From JAFGXT01 sp963677165 (GTDB lineage Bacteria; Verrucomicrobiota; Lentisphaeria; Victivallales; SZUA-371), in assembly GCA_963677165.2 (NCBI GenBank), contig CAXXSX010000001.1, positions 930,001-994,000 of the forward strand: a DNA stretch of 64,000 nt, in the 5' to 3' direction. The first letter of the stretch is position 1. Every line of letters starts with the position of its first letter. The notes under the pieces are model-generated. The model worked only from the letters and a program-made list of their open reading frames with translations. It made no database searches and had not been told where the DNA came from. Of this stretch, positions 53,150-60,690 are shown one piece after another. The position numbers and the translations under genes were made by a program.

Positions 53150-54581
53150 CCTGTTTCAATAAATGCATGAAGCGTTGAACAGAGCTGATACTGACTTTTT
53201 CATCCGGTGAATGCGGACTGATGATATCCGGGCCGAACGAGATCATTTCAATATCCGGATTAACTCCTTTGAAGCATCCACATTCGAGTCCTGCGTGAAT
53301 TACTTCGATAACCAATTCTTTACCGAATAATTCATAATAAGTGTTTCCGAGTATCTTTACCAGACTGGATTCCGGGTTTGGAGCCCAGCCGGGATAGGAG
53401 CTGCGGCGGTTTGTTTCGGCACCGCGTGATTCGAACAGTTTCGCAAGGGAATCGACCAGTCGGTCGCGTTCTGAATCAATCAGGCTGCGTTGTGAGGACG
53501 TTACTTTCAGGATATCGCCTTCAGTTTTGACGGCCGCCAGGTTGGTGGAGGTTTCCACCAGTCCTTCTACATCACCGCTCATGGTAATTACGCCGTTTGG
53601 ACATTCATCCAGTAACGACAATATAGAATCCTGTTCCGAAGCTGAAAGTATGTTATTGGGTTCGACATCTTTATGCAACAGGATTTTTAGGCCGGGGTCC
53701 CGATCCCCCAGTTCCACCAGAGATTCTTCGCGGAAGCTTTCAACCCATTGTGCGAATTCCATTTCATCGTCGTTATGGACAATTATTTCGGCATTGGCTT
53801 CACGGGGGATGGCATTATCCAAGTTCCCGCCATTGAGCGTCATGAGCCGTATTCTGAATTTTTGGGTGGCTTTACGCAGCATGGCTGCCATAAGTTTGTT
53901 GGCATTGGCGCGACCGAGATTGATATCCATACCGGAATGACCGCCGCGCAGTCCGGAAAGTTCTATGCGCAATGCCACGAATCCATCCTCCGGGAGCGGT
54001 TCCCGGTCGAAATTTAACAAAAAGTCGGTTCTTGCGCCTCCGGCACAGCCGATACAGGCCCTGCCGTCTTCCTCTGAGTCCAGATTCAGGAGCAGATTAG
54101 CCTCCAGAAAACGATCGCTGATATTCATCGCGCCGGTCAGACCGGTTTCTTCTTCACAGGTGAATAACGCTGAGATCGGTCCAGTGGGCGTGGACGTATC
54201 TTCGAGAATAGCCAGTGCGGCAGACATGCCAATTCCATTGTCGGCTCCGAGTGTGGTTCCTTTTGCCTTTACCCAGTTGCCTTCGATATACGGCTGTATA
54301 CTGTCGGTCTCAAAGTTGAAATCAGTTCCGGCATTTTTCTGAGGAACCATATCCATATGCCCCTGAAGGATGATTTTTGGGGTATTTTCATATCCGGGAG
54401 ATGCCGGACGTTCGATTAAAATATTGCCGACGGGATCAGTACTGACTTCAAGTCTTTGTTCTCCGGCAAAGGTTTTTAAGTATCGTCTAATGCCTTCTTC
54501 ATGGCCGGAAGGATGTGGAATAGAACATATTTCCGTAAAGTGGTGCCATAGCATTTCCGGGTCAAGCTGTGAAATAGTCAT
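53124..54581 (-). CDS. pepD: Aminoacyl-histidine dipeptidase (PepD)
   Basis: 485 residues, family length. M20 metallopeptidase cleaving Xaa-His and other dipeptides in the cytoplasm. IPHPSGHEEGIRRYL; metal-binding His and Asp in ILQGHMDMVPQ near 80; GTTLGADNGIGMSAAL near 115; catalytic Glu pair in TCEEETGLTGAM near 148; LSGLRGGHSGMDINLGRANANKL near 213; VIHAGLECGCF near 430. Convergent with folK, with 26 bases shared at the 3' ends. Confidence 0.94.
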   Translation of the reverse strand: MTISQLDPEMLWHHFTEICSIPHPSGHEEGIRRYLKTFAGEQRLEVSTDPVGNILIERPASPGYENTPKIILQGHMDMVPQKNAGTDFNFETDSIQPYIEGNWVKAKGTTLGADNGIGMSAALAILEDTSTPTGPISALFTCEEETGLTGAMNISDRFLEANLLLNLDSEEDGRACIGCAGGARTDFLLNFDREPLPEDGFVALRIELSGLRGGHSGMDINLGRANANKLMAAMLRKATQKFRIRLMTLNGGNLDNAIPREANAEIIVHNDDEMEFAQWVESFREESLVELGDRDPGLKILLHKDVEPNNILSASEQDSILSLLDECPNGVITMSGDVEGLVETSTNLAAVKTEGDILKVTSSQRSLIDSERDRLVDSLAKLFESRGAETNRRSSYPGWAPNPESSLVKILGNTYYELFGKELVIEVIHAGLECGCFKGVNPDIEMISFGPDIISPHSPDEKVSISSVQRFMHLLKQVIEKIQCN

Positions 54582-54707
54582 TATATAAAATCCCCTGTAT
54601 TATGATTAATTTGCTTTATTATAATATTTTTATGCGTGCCGGACCTTTTTTCAAGTGAGAATTGCGTTAAAATTTCCATGAACTTCGATATTGCAGTAAA
54701 ACAGTTG

Positions 54708-54735
54708 TTGAAAAATATTATCCATGTATTAAATT
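54708..54735 (+). promoter_or_regulatory. Possible promoter of the PHP gene
   Basis: TTGAAA (54708-54713), 16-bp spacer, TAAATT (54730-54735), about 38 bases before the ATG at 54774. That ATG has no visible Shine-Dalgarno sequence. Confidence 0.35.
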
Positions 54736-54773
54736 AACCGTTTACTTATGACACATATATATTTTTTTTACTT

Positions 54774-55904
54774 ATGAGAACAGCTGAATTTTCAGATATA
54801 ATTAATGATTTTAAAGTTTCGATGTCGGATCGACTCCATGCCGCCAGACAGCTTACGCTGGTTCGTAGCGAGGAGTTGCTGCATTCTGTTTGTGAGATTG
54901 ACTTGCATTGCCATTCTTTTTATTCCGACGGGTATAATTCTCCGGCCGGCAGAGTTTACGAGGCATATCGTCGGCATATGAGGGCTCTCGCTGTTTCTGA
55001 TCATGATGTGGTTGATGGTCAGATAGAAGCGCTTGAGGCCGGTTCCATTTTTAATGTCGAGATTATTCCGGCTGTGGAATTTTATACGGACAGACCGGGG
55101 ATAGAGATTCTTGGTTTCTTTCCGAATACGGAACATTTTATTGAATTACTTGCACAGCAGGCGTTTGACGGTGTTTGTGAGCCGATAAGATCCGCTAAAT
55201 GGCAGCAGCTTAAAGGTATGATCGCCCGGGTGCCCGGGTGTTTTTCAAAACTTGGTTTCGAGGCTGAAATTACCCCGGACGATATTGATTCCTTTGTCCG
55301 TAACGGTGTTTCTACAAAAGGCGATATAAGTGTTATTATGTGGCAAAAATACGGAGCGTCATTAAAGGCGGAACGACTTGCTGACGATGTCAAGGATTTC
55401 CATGCTAAATACACGACTCGCGATGATATGTTGAACCTTCCGCTGGAAATCAATATAGATCTTTCCCCATGTGCTTTTGTCCGCAGGATCAGCGGTTGGG
55501 GCGGTCTGCCGGTACTGGCTCATCCAACCGAATTGCGAAAGAAGGAAGGTCTCGGCAACGAGGAACTTTACGATGTTATCTGTCAACTGGCAGACTGCGG
55601 TCTTCAAGGGATAGAAGTTGATGGATGGCGTAATGGCATCTGTCCTGAAACCGGACTTTCTCAGACTGATGTGTTCGAAAGTTTAAGACAACGCTATAAC
55701 GATGAACACCCGTTTCGTTTACCGTTGCTTTTTACAAACGGTTCCGATGATCACAACCAGCCGGGAGAAGGGTTGGAACTTGGGTGTGGGCGTGACAATA
55801 ATCTTCGTCCTGAATATGGGCAATTTTCGAATATTGCCGCCCTTAGACAACGCCAGAAAGTTTTGTTGTCCGGAACCGACACCAGAGCCATTCCTAAGCT
55901 GTAA
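54774..55904 (+). CDS. PHP-domain phosphoesterase
   Basis: 376 residues. PHP metal motifs: EIDLHCHSFYSDGYNSPAGRV near 40, ALAVSDHDVVDGQIEAL near 75, VEIIPAVEFYTDRPGIEILG near 95, GGLPVLAHPTELRKKEGLG near 245 and TNGSDDHNQPGEGLELGC near 330. Likely trinuclear-metal phosphoesterase similar to 5'-nucleoside or nucleotide phosphatases (RnaAM/YciV type), though an insert between residues 120 and 235 differs from the standard layout. No signal peptide; cytoplasmic. Ends one base before the convergent gene. Confidence 0.85.
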   Translation: MRTAEFSDIINDFKVSMSDRLHAARQLTLVRSEELLHSVCEIDLHCHSFYSDGYNSPAGRVYEAYRRHMRALAVSDHDVVDGQIEALEAGSIFNVEIIPAVEFYTDRPGIEILGFFPNTEHFIELLAQQAFDGVCEPIRSAKWQQLKGMIARVPGCFSKLGFEAEITPDDIDSFVRNGVSTKGDISVIMWQKYGASLKAERLADDVKDFHAKYTTRDDMLNLPLEINIDLSPCAFVRRISGWGGLPVLAHPTELRKKEGLGNEELYDVICQLADCGLQGIEVDGWRNGICPETGLSQTDVFESLRQRYNDEHPFRLPLLFTNGSDDHNQPGEGLELGCGRDNNLRPEYGQFSNIAALRQRQKVLLSGTDTRAIPKL

Positions 55905-55905
55905 A

Positions 55906-56532
55906 TTATTTTTGACTTAGACGTTTACGGATTTCTTTGTGCATTTCCGCCATTATGGCTCGGGTATCCGAATCGGTTCCCTCAAGATGACGTTTCATAA
56001 ATTCTGTACGACGGTTTTCGTTTCGTTGGTGGTTTTGATTGCCGTTGTTACTGTTAGTATTATTATTTCCCCAGCGTCTGCCGCCATTTGCTGCTATCCG
56101 CTTCTTTATTGCGTCGGCAATGCGGTCATATTCTTTGTCGCGTTCCTCTTTGCTCATTGCCATCAATTTTTTTGCGCGTTCACGCATCATAACCGGCATT
56201 AGTGAGCGCATATTTTCACGAAGTTGTTTTTTCTCTGTATCGGAAAGATTGCTGTTGCGCATCATCCGCCAGGGATTACTGCCGGATGACTGCATTTTTT
56301 CGCGCATTTCCTTGGCGTATTTAACTTTTTCATCCCGGGAAAGCGAAGCGAAATTTTTTGATGCTGCGTATTTTACGGCATCCGTATTATTCATTTTTTT
56401 GGGGTCTGGAGCCGACGAACCGGATGCCGCGTAGATTCCAATACCGGTGCAGGCAATAATTAATAATACAATTCCTGCAATGATTCTTTTTGTTTTTTTA
56501 GACCATTTTGATGAATTTTTGTTGGTGTCCAT
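55906..56532 (-). CDS. Basic membrane-anchored protein with Spy-like helices
   Basis: 208 residues from the ATG at 56532. One transmembrane helix (IIAGIVLLIIACTGIGIYA), then a Ser/Pro linker and a very charged helical body with LSRDEKVKYAKEMREKMQ, LSDTEKKQLRENMRSLMPVMM and an Asn/Gly/Arg-rich linker (WGNNNTNSNNGNQNHQ). The helical repeats recall periplasmic Spy/CpxP-like proteins. Last gene of the ECF sigma operon. Function unknown; start overlaps the pseudopilin's 3' flank. Confidence 0.6.
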   Translation of the reverse strand: MDTNKNSSKWSKKTKRIIAGIVLLIIACTGIGIYAASGSSAPDPKKMNNTDAVKYAASKNFASLSRDEKVKYAKEMREKMQSSGSNPWRMMRNSNLSDTEKKQLRENMRSLMPVMMRERAKKLMAMSKEERDKEYDRIADAIKKRIAANGGRRWGNNNTNSNNGNQNHQRNENRRTEFMKRHLEGTDSDTRAIMAEMHKEIRKRLSQK

Positions 56533-56545
56533 TTTAATCTGCCTT

Positions 56546-57106
56546 TTATTGAAGTTTGTCTGTATGTCCATCTAGAAATAGATAGTTTTTTCCGCCAAAT
56601 GTCCCATCATCCGGTTCAAAATCTTCATCATTTATTATGGTTGAGAAAGAATAATTTCGGTGGAACGGTTCGTAGTCAAACATAACAGGGATCTGCGATG
56701 CTTTCATATGGCGTGAAGGTTTGGCAAGGGAACGACCGGCAAGATGGCTGTTATATTCATAGCTGGAGCCTTCGAGTTTGAAAAATTTTTCCGCACGGTC
56801 CTCGGGGCACAGATACACTTTACTGGTTGGTGTTGCGTAGTTTTCCAATACATCGACAATTCTAGGATCATCCGTTATTTGAGAGCCATCGTTGAGGTAT
56901 TTTTTTTGTGCCGCATATGGAAAACGTTCATGGTTGTCCTGTACGTACATCATGAATAGTTTTCCGATATTACTGAGATTGCTGACACAGCTTATACTTT
57001 TGGCTCGTCTTCTTGCGTTGCCCAACGCGGGAAGCAATAAACCCGCAAGAATTGCTATGATTGATATAACCACAAGAAGTTCTATCAGGGTGAAATCCCT
57101 TTTCAT
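56546..57106 (-). CDS. Prepilin-type N-terminal domain protein
   Basis: 186 residues. Leader MKRD then FTLIELLVVISIIAILAGLL, Glu5 present and Asp before the predicted cleavage. SCVSNLSNIGKLFMMYVQDN follows, and the tail GGKNYLFLDGHTDKLQ gives the DGH of the H-X-DG type. Part of an operon with sigma factor, anti-sigma-like and Spy-like genes, with gaps of 56 and 13 bases to its neighbours. GGAGAGG precedes the ATG. Here the pseudopilin is linked to envelope-stress signalling instead of glycosidases. Confidence 0.85.
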   Translation of the reverse strand: MKRDFTLIELLVVISIIAILAGLLLPALGNARRRAKSISCVSNLSNIGKLFMMYVQDNHERFPYAAQKKYLNDGSQITDDPRIVDVLENYATPTSKVYLCPEDRAEKFFKLEGSSYEYNSHLAGRSLAKPSRHMKASQIPVMFDYEPFHRNYSFSTIINDEDFEPDDGTFGGKNYLFLDGHTDKLQ

Positions 57107-57162
57107 TATACTAGCCTCTCCTGAAAATTGTCTCTGAATCCATCTGCCAATAGGATTACTTA

Positions 57163-57612
57163 CTATTTGGTCGTGTCTGGTTTCTTTTCGGTTACACCTT
57201 TTGTCTTCTTTTCTTCGAGTTTAAAGCTGTTGTTCATCGTAATGCGTCTTAGCGTATTCTGACGTGATTTTTCCAGTTCCTTGCATTGTTCCTTTGTGAG
57301 AAGCGGTTCGATTTCATCGTACATGCCGAAGAACGCGTCTTTTACCGTTGGAGCGCTTAATTTCCAGCCTTCCAGCATTTTGGGACACCATTTTTCCACA
57401 ATGGGAGTTACTTTTTTCTTTTGCTCATCTGTCAACTTTAACCTGCAGAACAGTTTCCACTTTATAAATGATTTCATATCGGTTTTGGGGTTGGGCTTAA
57501 AACGAGGTTTTCGACGGAAAGAATGCGATGACAAATTTCCTGCAAAAAAGCCTATGATGATTCCAGAGAGGAATACAACGGCAAAAGCCAGATAAAATTT
57601 CCGTTTTTTCAC
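57163..57612 (-). CDS. Spy/CpxP-like membrane-anchored protein (GTG start)
   Basis: 149 residues beginning with GTG at 57612, AGGAG 9 nt upstream. One helix near 7-27 (FYLAFAVVFLSGIIIGFFAG), then a helical periplasmic domain with LKLTDEQKKKVTPIVEKWCP and LLTKEQCKELEKSRQ, two copies of the LTxxQ motif of Spy-like proteins that sense or buffer envelope stress or bind metal. Sits 16 bases after the anti-sigma-like gene; a likely anti-sigma partner or sensor (as CnrX/ZraP are), inferred. Confidence 0.75.
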   Translation of the reverse strand: MKKRKFYLAFAVVFLSGIIIGFFAGNLSSHSFRRKPRFKPNPKTDMKSFIKWKLFCRLKLTDEQKKKVTPIVEKWCPKMLEGWKLSAPTVKDAFFGMYDEIEPLLTKEQCKELEKSRQNTLRRITMNNSFKLEEKKTKGVTEKKPDTTK

Positions 57613-57628
57613 TTCAGAGTTCTCCTGT

Positions 57629-57937
57629 CTATATTCCCGCTATGATATTACCAGCGTTACTGTAATTCTCGTATAACATTTCATCAGTCGAGTTACTAAC
57701 AGCATCCGTTGCACCTGCAAGGTACATAATCATCACAATTACGGCAACAGCGCTGACAGTCCAGACCAGCTTCCAGACCAGAGAGTCATTTACTTCGGAA
57801 AGAGCCTGACGCAGTGATCCTCTGCTATGAATATGCATCATAACCTTTTCAATTACGGCATCGCTACATTTTACTGGCTTCTTTTCCAGATATGACGATT
57901 TGAATGCCTGTTCTATTTTTTTAGTAGTTTTATCCAT
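57629..57937 (-). CDS. Probable anti-sigma factor
   Basis: 102 residues from the ATG at 57937 (GGAG 8 nt upstream), overlapping the sigma gene's end by 8 bases. Cytoplasmic N-terminal part with EQAFKSSYLEKKPVKCSDAVIEKVM, one transmembrane helix (VWTVSAVAVIVMIMYLAGA) and a short periplasmic tail. Size, position and topology fit a membrane anti-sigma factor, although the zinc HxxxCxxC motif is absent. Confidence 0.7.
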   Translation of the reverse strand: MDKTTKKIEQAFKSSYLEKKPVKCSDAVIEKVMMHIHSRGSLRQALSEVNDSLVWKLVWTVSAVAVIVMIMYLAGATDAVSNSTDEMLYENYSNAGNIIAGI

Positions 57938-58511
57938 GGTATTTTTCTCCAAGGGATTCAATATATTTCCGCATTTTTTTTCTTGCCCGCATAGCTCTGA
58001 CTTTTGTTTTTGCCAACCCCCAGTCCAGGGTTTTAGCCGCTTCACCCAGAGGCCAGCCGTCAAAATAAATCATTTCAATTAATGCCCGGTCTTCCGGTCC
58101 TAATGTTTTAAGGGCGACCTCAAGCAGTTCCCGGCATTCGGCGCGATGTGACAATTTTTCGAATTCTGCCAGGGAATTACTTTTTGAAATAGTCTCAAGC
58201 CATTCCTGTTGCGATTCCTGAGGTTCCGAAATTATAACTTGTCGGCGACGTCCTTGTTTCCGCCAGTAATCGCAACATGTTCTTACTGATATTCTGGCCA
58301 GCCAGTTGCCAAAAGGACTATGCCCGGAGAATGATGCTAAGGAGTCATAGGCTCGTATAAAACATTCTTGAACCATGTTTTCCACATCCGATTCCGGTAT
58401 TCTTCGGCTGACAATAGCCGACACATTGTCGAGGCTGGCTTTCATCAGTTCCGCATATTTTTCAACATTTCCGTCCAGTATTTCCCGAACGGTTCTCAGT
58501 TCATTGTTCAT
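57930..58511 (-). CDS. ECF-family RNA polymerase sigma factor
   Basis: 193 residues from the ATG at 58511 (AAGG 6 nt upstream); the frame extends to 58616 but the extension crosses the inverted repeat. Region 2 near 50-95: DVENMVQECFIRAYDSLASF, and GNWLARISVRTCCDYWRKQGR. Region 4 near 135-190: LKTLGPEDRALIEMIYFDGWPLGEAAKTLDW and AKTKVRAMRARKKMRKYI. It drives an operon of anti-sigma-like, Spy-like, pseudopilin and basic membrane proteins, probably including itself. Confidence 0.92.
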   Translation of the reverse strand: MNNELRTVREILDGNVEKYAELMKASLDNVSAIVSRRIPESDVENMVQECFIRAYDSLASFSGHSPFGNWLARISVRTCCDYWRKQGRRRQVIISEPQESQQEWLETISKSNSLAEFEKLSHRAECRELLEVALKTLGPEDRALIEMIYFDGWPLGEAAKTLDWGLAKTKVRAMRARKKMRKYIESLGEKYHG

Positions 58512-58573
58512 TACGACCTTACGGTCCTGTTCGTTTTTCAGTTGATATTGATGAATATGGTTAGTCAAGCCGG

Positions 58574-58604
58574 TACGCCGTTCATATGAAACATGAACGG
58601 CGTA
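58574..58604. promoter_or_regulatory. 12-bp perfect inverted repeat upstream of the sigma gene
   Basis: tacgccgttcat (58574-58585) and atgaacggcgta (58593-58604) are perfect inverse copies around a 7-nt centre, 63-93 bases before the sigma start. No T run, so not a terminator. It may be an operator or an mRNA leader structure. Confidence 0.65.
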
Positions 58605-58653
58605 TCGGCAGACCAATATTCTCCTGTCAGCATAAGCTGATGCGTTATATTCA

Positions 58654-58701
58654 ACAACTGAAAAATATTTTTACCACTTATCTTTATACCTTTTCAGTTG
58701 T
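58654..58701. promoter_or_regulatory. 11-bp inverted repeat with 26-bp centre
   Basis: acaactgaaaa (58654-58664) and ttttcagttgt (58691-58701) are perfect inverse copies. It lies between the sigma operon and the Sel1 lipoprotein gene. Could be an operator for the sigma operon, or a terminator for the lipoprotein gene with a long loop. Confidence 0.45.
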
Positions 58702-58818
58702 AAAATGATGTTGATCGGTTACATATGAAACCAACAAAATTAAAAATTTTTATCTTTTTGTTTTTATCGTACCAAGTGCAAAGTTTGAAGTAGCAATGGA
58801 TGACACTTATCGCACAAT

Positions 58819-60552
58819 TTACCGGATGATGTTTGGTTCCGGCACTTCTGGAGTTGGAGGCGTTATAACTTTTTCCTGATAATCATAGAACGGAGCGGGG
58901 GCCGGTAATTTTTTGAATTTTCCAAGCAGTTTTAATGAGATGCCGGAAGCTACGGAAAACTTCTTTTTATCTTTCAGGACAGGAAGAGCGAAGTGATTGA
59001 TGAAATTTGCCATTTGGGCTTGGTCGGAAGTAAGTTTGCCTTCCGAGAATAGTTGGTTGTACGCATTTTGCGCCAGACCACGCTGAACCAATGCACTGGT
59101 TCTTAGAACTATCGCTATATCTTTTAGAAATTGTCTTTCAGAACGAGTTAGGTTGAGTGGGGAAAAGCCCAGCAGATTAATTCGTTTTACTGCTGTCATT
59201 GCCAGTTCCGGACGTCCGGCAAGGTTGCAAGAAGTGCCGTAACTTAGCCAGTACAGTGGTCTGGGTTTTGTTGATCTTGCCATTACCTTGAAAATTTCAG
59301 CGGCCCACTCCGGTTGCATTTTATAAGCAAAAATCAGATACCAGTCATTGCCGCGATAGAGCTTCTGGGGACTGTTTTTCATTTCCTCGTAGAATACCTG
59401 GCGACTACCTTCAATCATTCCGGCGCGGAAACCGTTAATAACCCGGTAAATTGAGGATTCACGAGTAAGGAATGCCGCAGGTTCTGTAACTCCTTTCCAG
59501 GCATAGTGAATAAAGATATACAGCCCAGTGTTTTTATCCAGTTCATCGAAATCTTTTTGAACAGAACTGATTCCGTTATTCATTGCCAATTGATACAGTT
59601 CCATCGCCCGAAGATTGTATTCCGGACGATGTTGGGTTCTGGTACGGTAGTAGTCACCCAGGGTTTTGCAGGCTGGAACATAACCTTTGCGCAGAGCGGT
59701 GCGCAACATTTTTTCTGTCTCCTGACCTTCTTTTTCGGAAAGCTTTTGAGTTATTTTTAATTCGGATAGTTCAGTTAAGGCAGGGGGATAATTCATGGCG
59801 GCAGCAAGGGTAAATAACTCCCGGGCGAGAGATTCATCAACATCTCTGCCGACTCCGTCGCGACACATTTGAGCTCGCCGAGTTAAAGCTTCAGGAGAAT
59901 TCCACTTTCCGGCAATTTTATACCAGTTGTAAGCCGCGGTGTATTTCTTTTGAGAATAATAAGTATCAGCCAGAGAAGTTCTTGCAAAATTGCTTCCGGC
60001 ATGAGAGGCCTTATACAGCATTTCTCGTCCGCGGCTGACATCTTTTTTTACTCCTTTTCCCTGTACCAACATTTGCCCATAGATGGCCTGTGCCGGAACA
60101 AAATTTTTGTCCGATGACATCTTTAGTAGTAATGCCGCCCGTACGGGATCGGCTTTCACGCCGCGTCCATACAAGTACATTGATCCCAATAAATATTGTG
60201 CTTCTTTCGTACTTCGGAGAGCCAACTCCTGAATACCGTCAAAAGCTTCTTTGTACAGTCTTTTCGCTTTTGCTTTGTTGACTTGAGCCTGTCCGAGTCC
60301 GTATTTACAGATGATTCCGAGAACATATTTCCCTGCTGGATCTCCAGCTTTAGCGGATTCCACCGCGTATTTTTCCGCGAGTTTATAATCTACTTCGAAC
60401 ATATAGCCGTTTAGATAATATTCCGCAAGCAGTCCTTCATACCAGGCATTGCCGGATACGGCTTGAGCCAGAACTGTTTCACGATATGAGGTACAGCCGG
60501 TCATGATCCCGGCAAGACAAAGGGCGGCAAGCAGAAAGGCAAGTTTTCTCAT
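58819..60552 (-). CDS. Sel1-repeat lipoprotein
   Basis: 577 residues. Signal sequence with lipobox IMTGC, Cys20. Sel1-like repeats of 36-44 residues: AEKYAVESAKAGDPAGKYVLG, AKRLYKEAFDG, AQYLLGSMYLYGRGVKADPVRA, AQAIYGQMLVQGKGVKKDVSRG and others to about 330. The C-terminal 250 residues are helical without clear repeats, ending in a Pro-rich tail. Lipid-anchored scaffold in the envelope; partner unknown. Promoter at 60603-60631. Confidence 0.88.
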   Translation of the reverse strand: MRKLAFLLAALCLAGIMTGCTSYRETVLAQAVSGNAWYEGLLAEYYLNGYMFEVDYKLAEKYAVESAKAGDPAGKYVLGIICKYGLGQAQVNKAKAKRLYKEAFDGIQELALRSTKEAQYLLGSMYLYGRGVKADPVRAALLLKMSSDKNFVPAQAIYGQMLVQGKGVKKDVSRGREMLYKASHAGSNFARTSLADTYYSQKKYTAAYNWYKIAGKWNSPEALTRRAQMCRDGVGRDVDESLARELFTLAAAMNYPPALTELSELKITQKLSEKEGQETEKMLRTALRKGYVPACKTLGDYYRTRTQHRPEYNLRAMELYQLAMNNGISSVQKDFDELDKNTGLYIFIHYAWKGVTEPAAFLTRESSIYRVINGFRAGMIEGSRQVFYEEMKNSPQKLYRGNDWYLIFAYKMQPEWAAEIFKVMARSTKPRPLYWLSYGTSCNLAGRPELAMTAVKRINLLGFSPLNLTRSERQFLKDIAIVLRTSALVQRGLAQNAYNQLFSEGKLTSDQAQMANFINHFALPVLKDKKKFSVASGISLKLLGKFKKLPAPAPFYDYQEKVITPPTPEVPEPNIIR

Positions 60553-60602
60553 AATATAATCCTAATCCCGTTTGAGTTGAGCCTAAAACCAGAAACATTA
60601 GT

Positions 60603-60631
60603 AATTTAAGCTCAGAATGGAAGGATTTCAA
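60603..60631 (-). promoter_or_regulatory. Promoter of the Sel1 lipoprotein gene
   Basis: TTGAAA (60626-60631), 17-bp spacer, TAAATT (60603-60608) on the minus strand. Confidence 0.5.
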
Positions 60632-60670
60632 GCCGATAAGAACGAAGAAAACATTTATGTACAGCCAGTT

Positions 60671-60686
60671 TACCGATTGATCGGTA
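60671..60686. promoter_or_regulatory. 16-bp palindrome downstream of the hybrid kinase gene
   Basis: taccgat and atcggta around tg, five bases after the kinase stop and about 40 bp upstream of the lipoprotein -35. No T run. Possible regulator site. Confidence 0.35.
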
Positions 60687-60690
60687 TTGG

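Noticed and set aside
58512..58616. Longer sigma factor start at 58616
   Set aside because: The extra residues lie over the perfect inverted repeat and do not resemble ECF sigma factors; the ATG at 58511 has AAGG in place.
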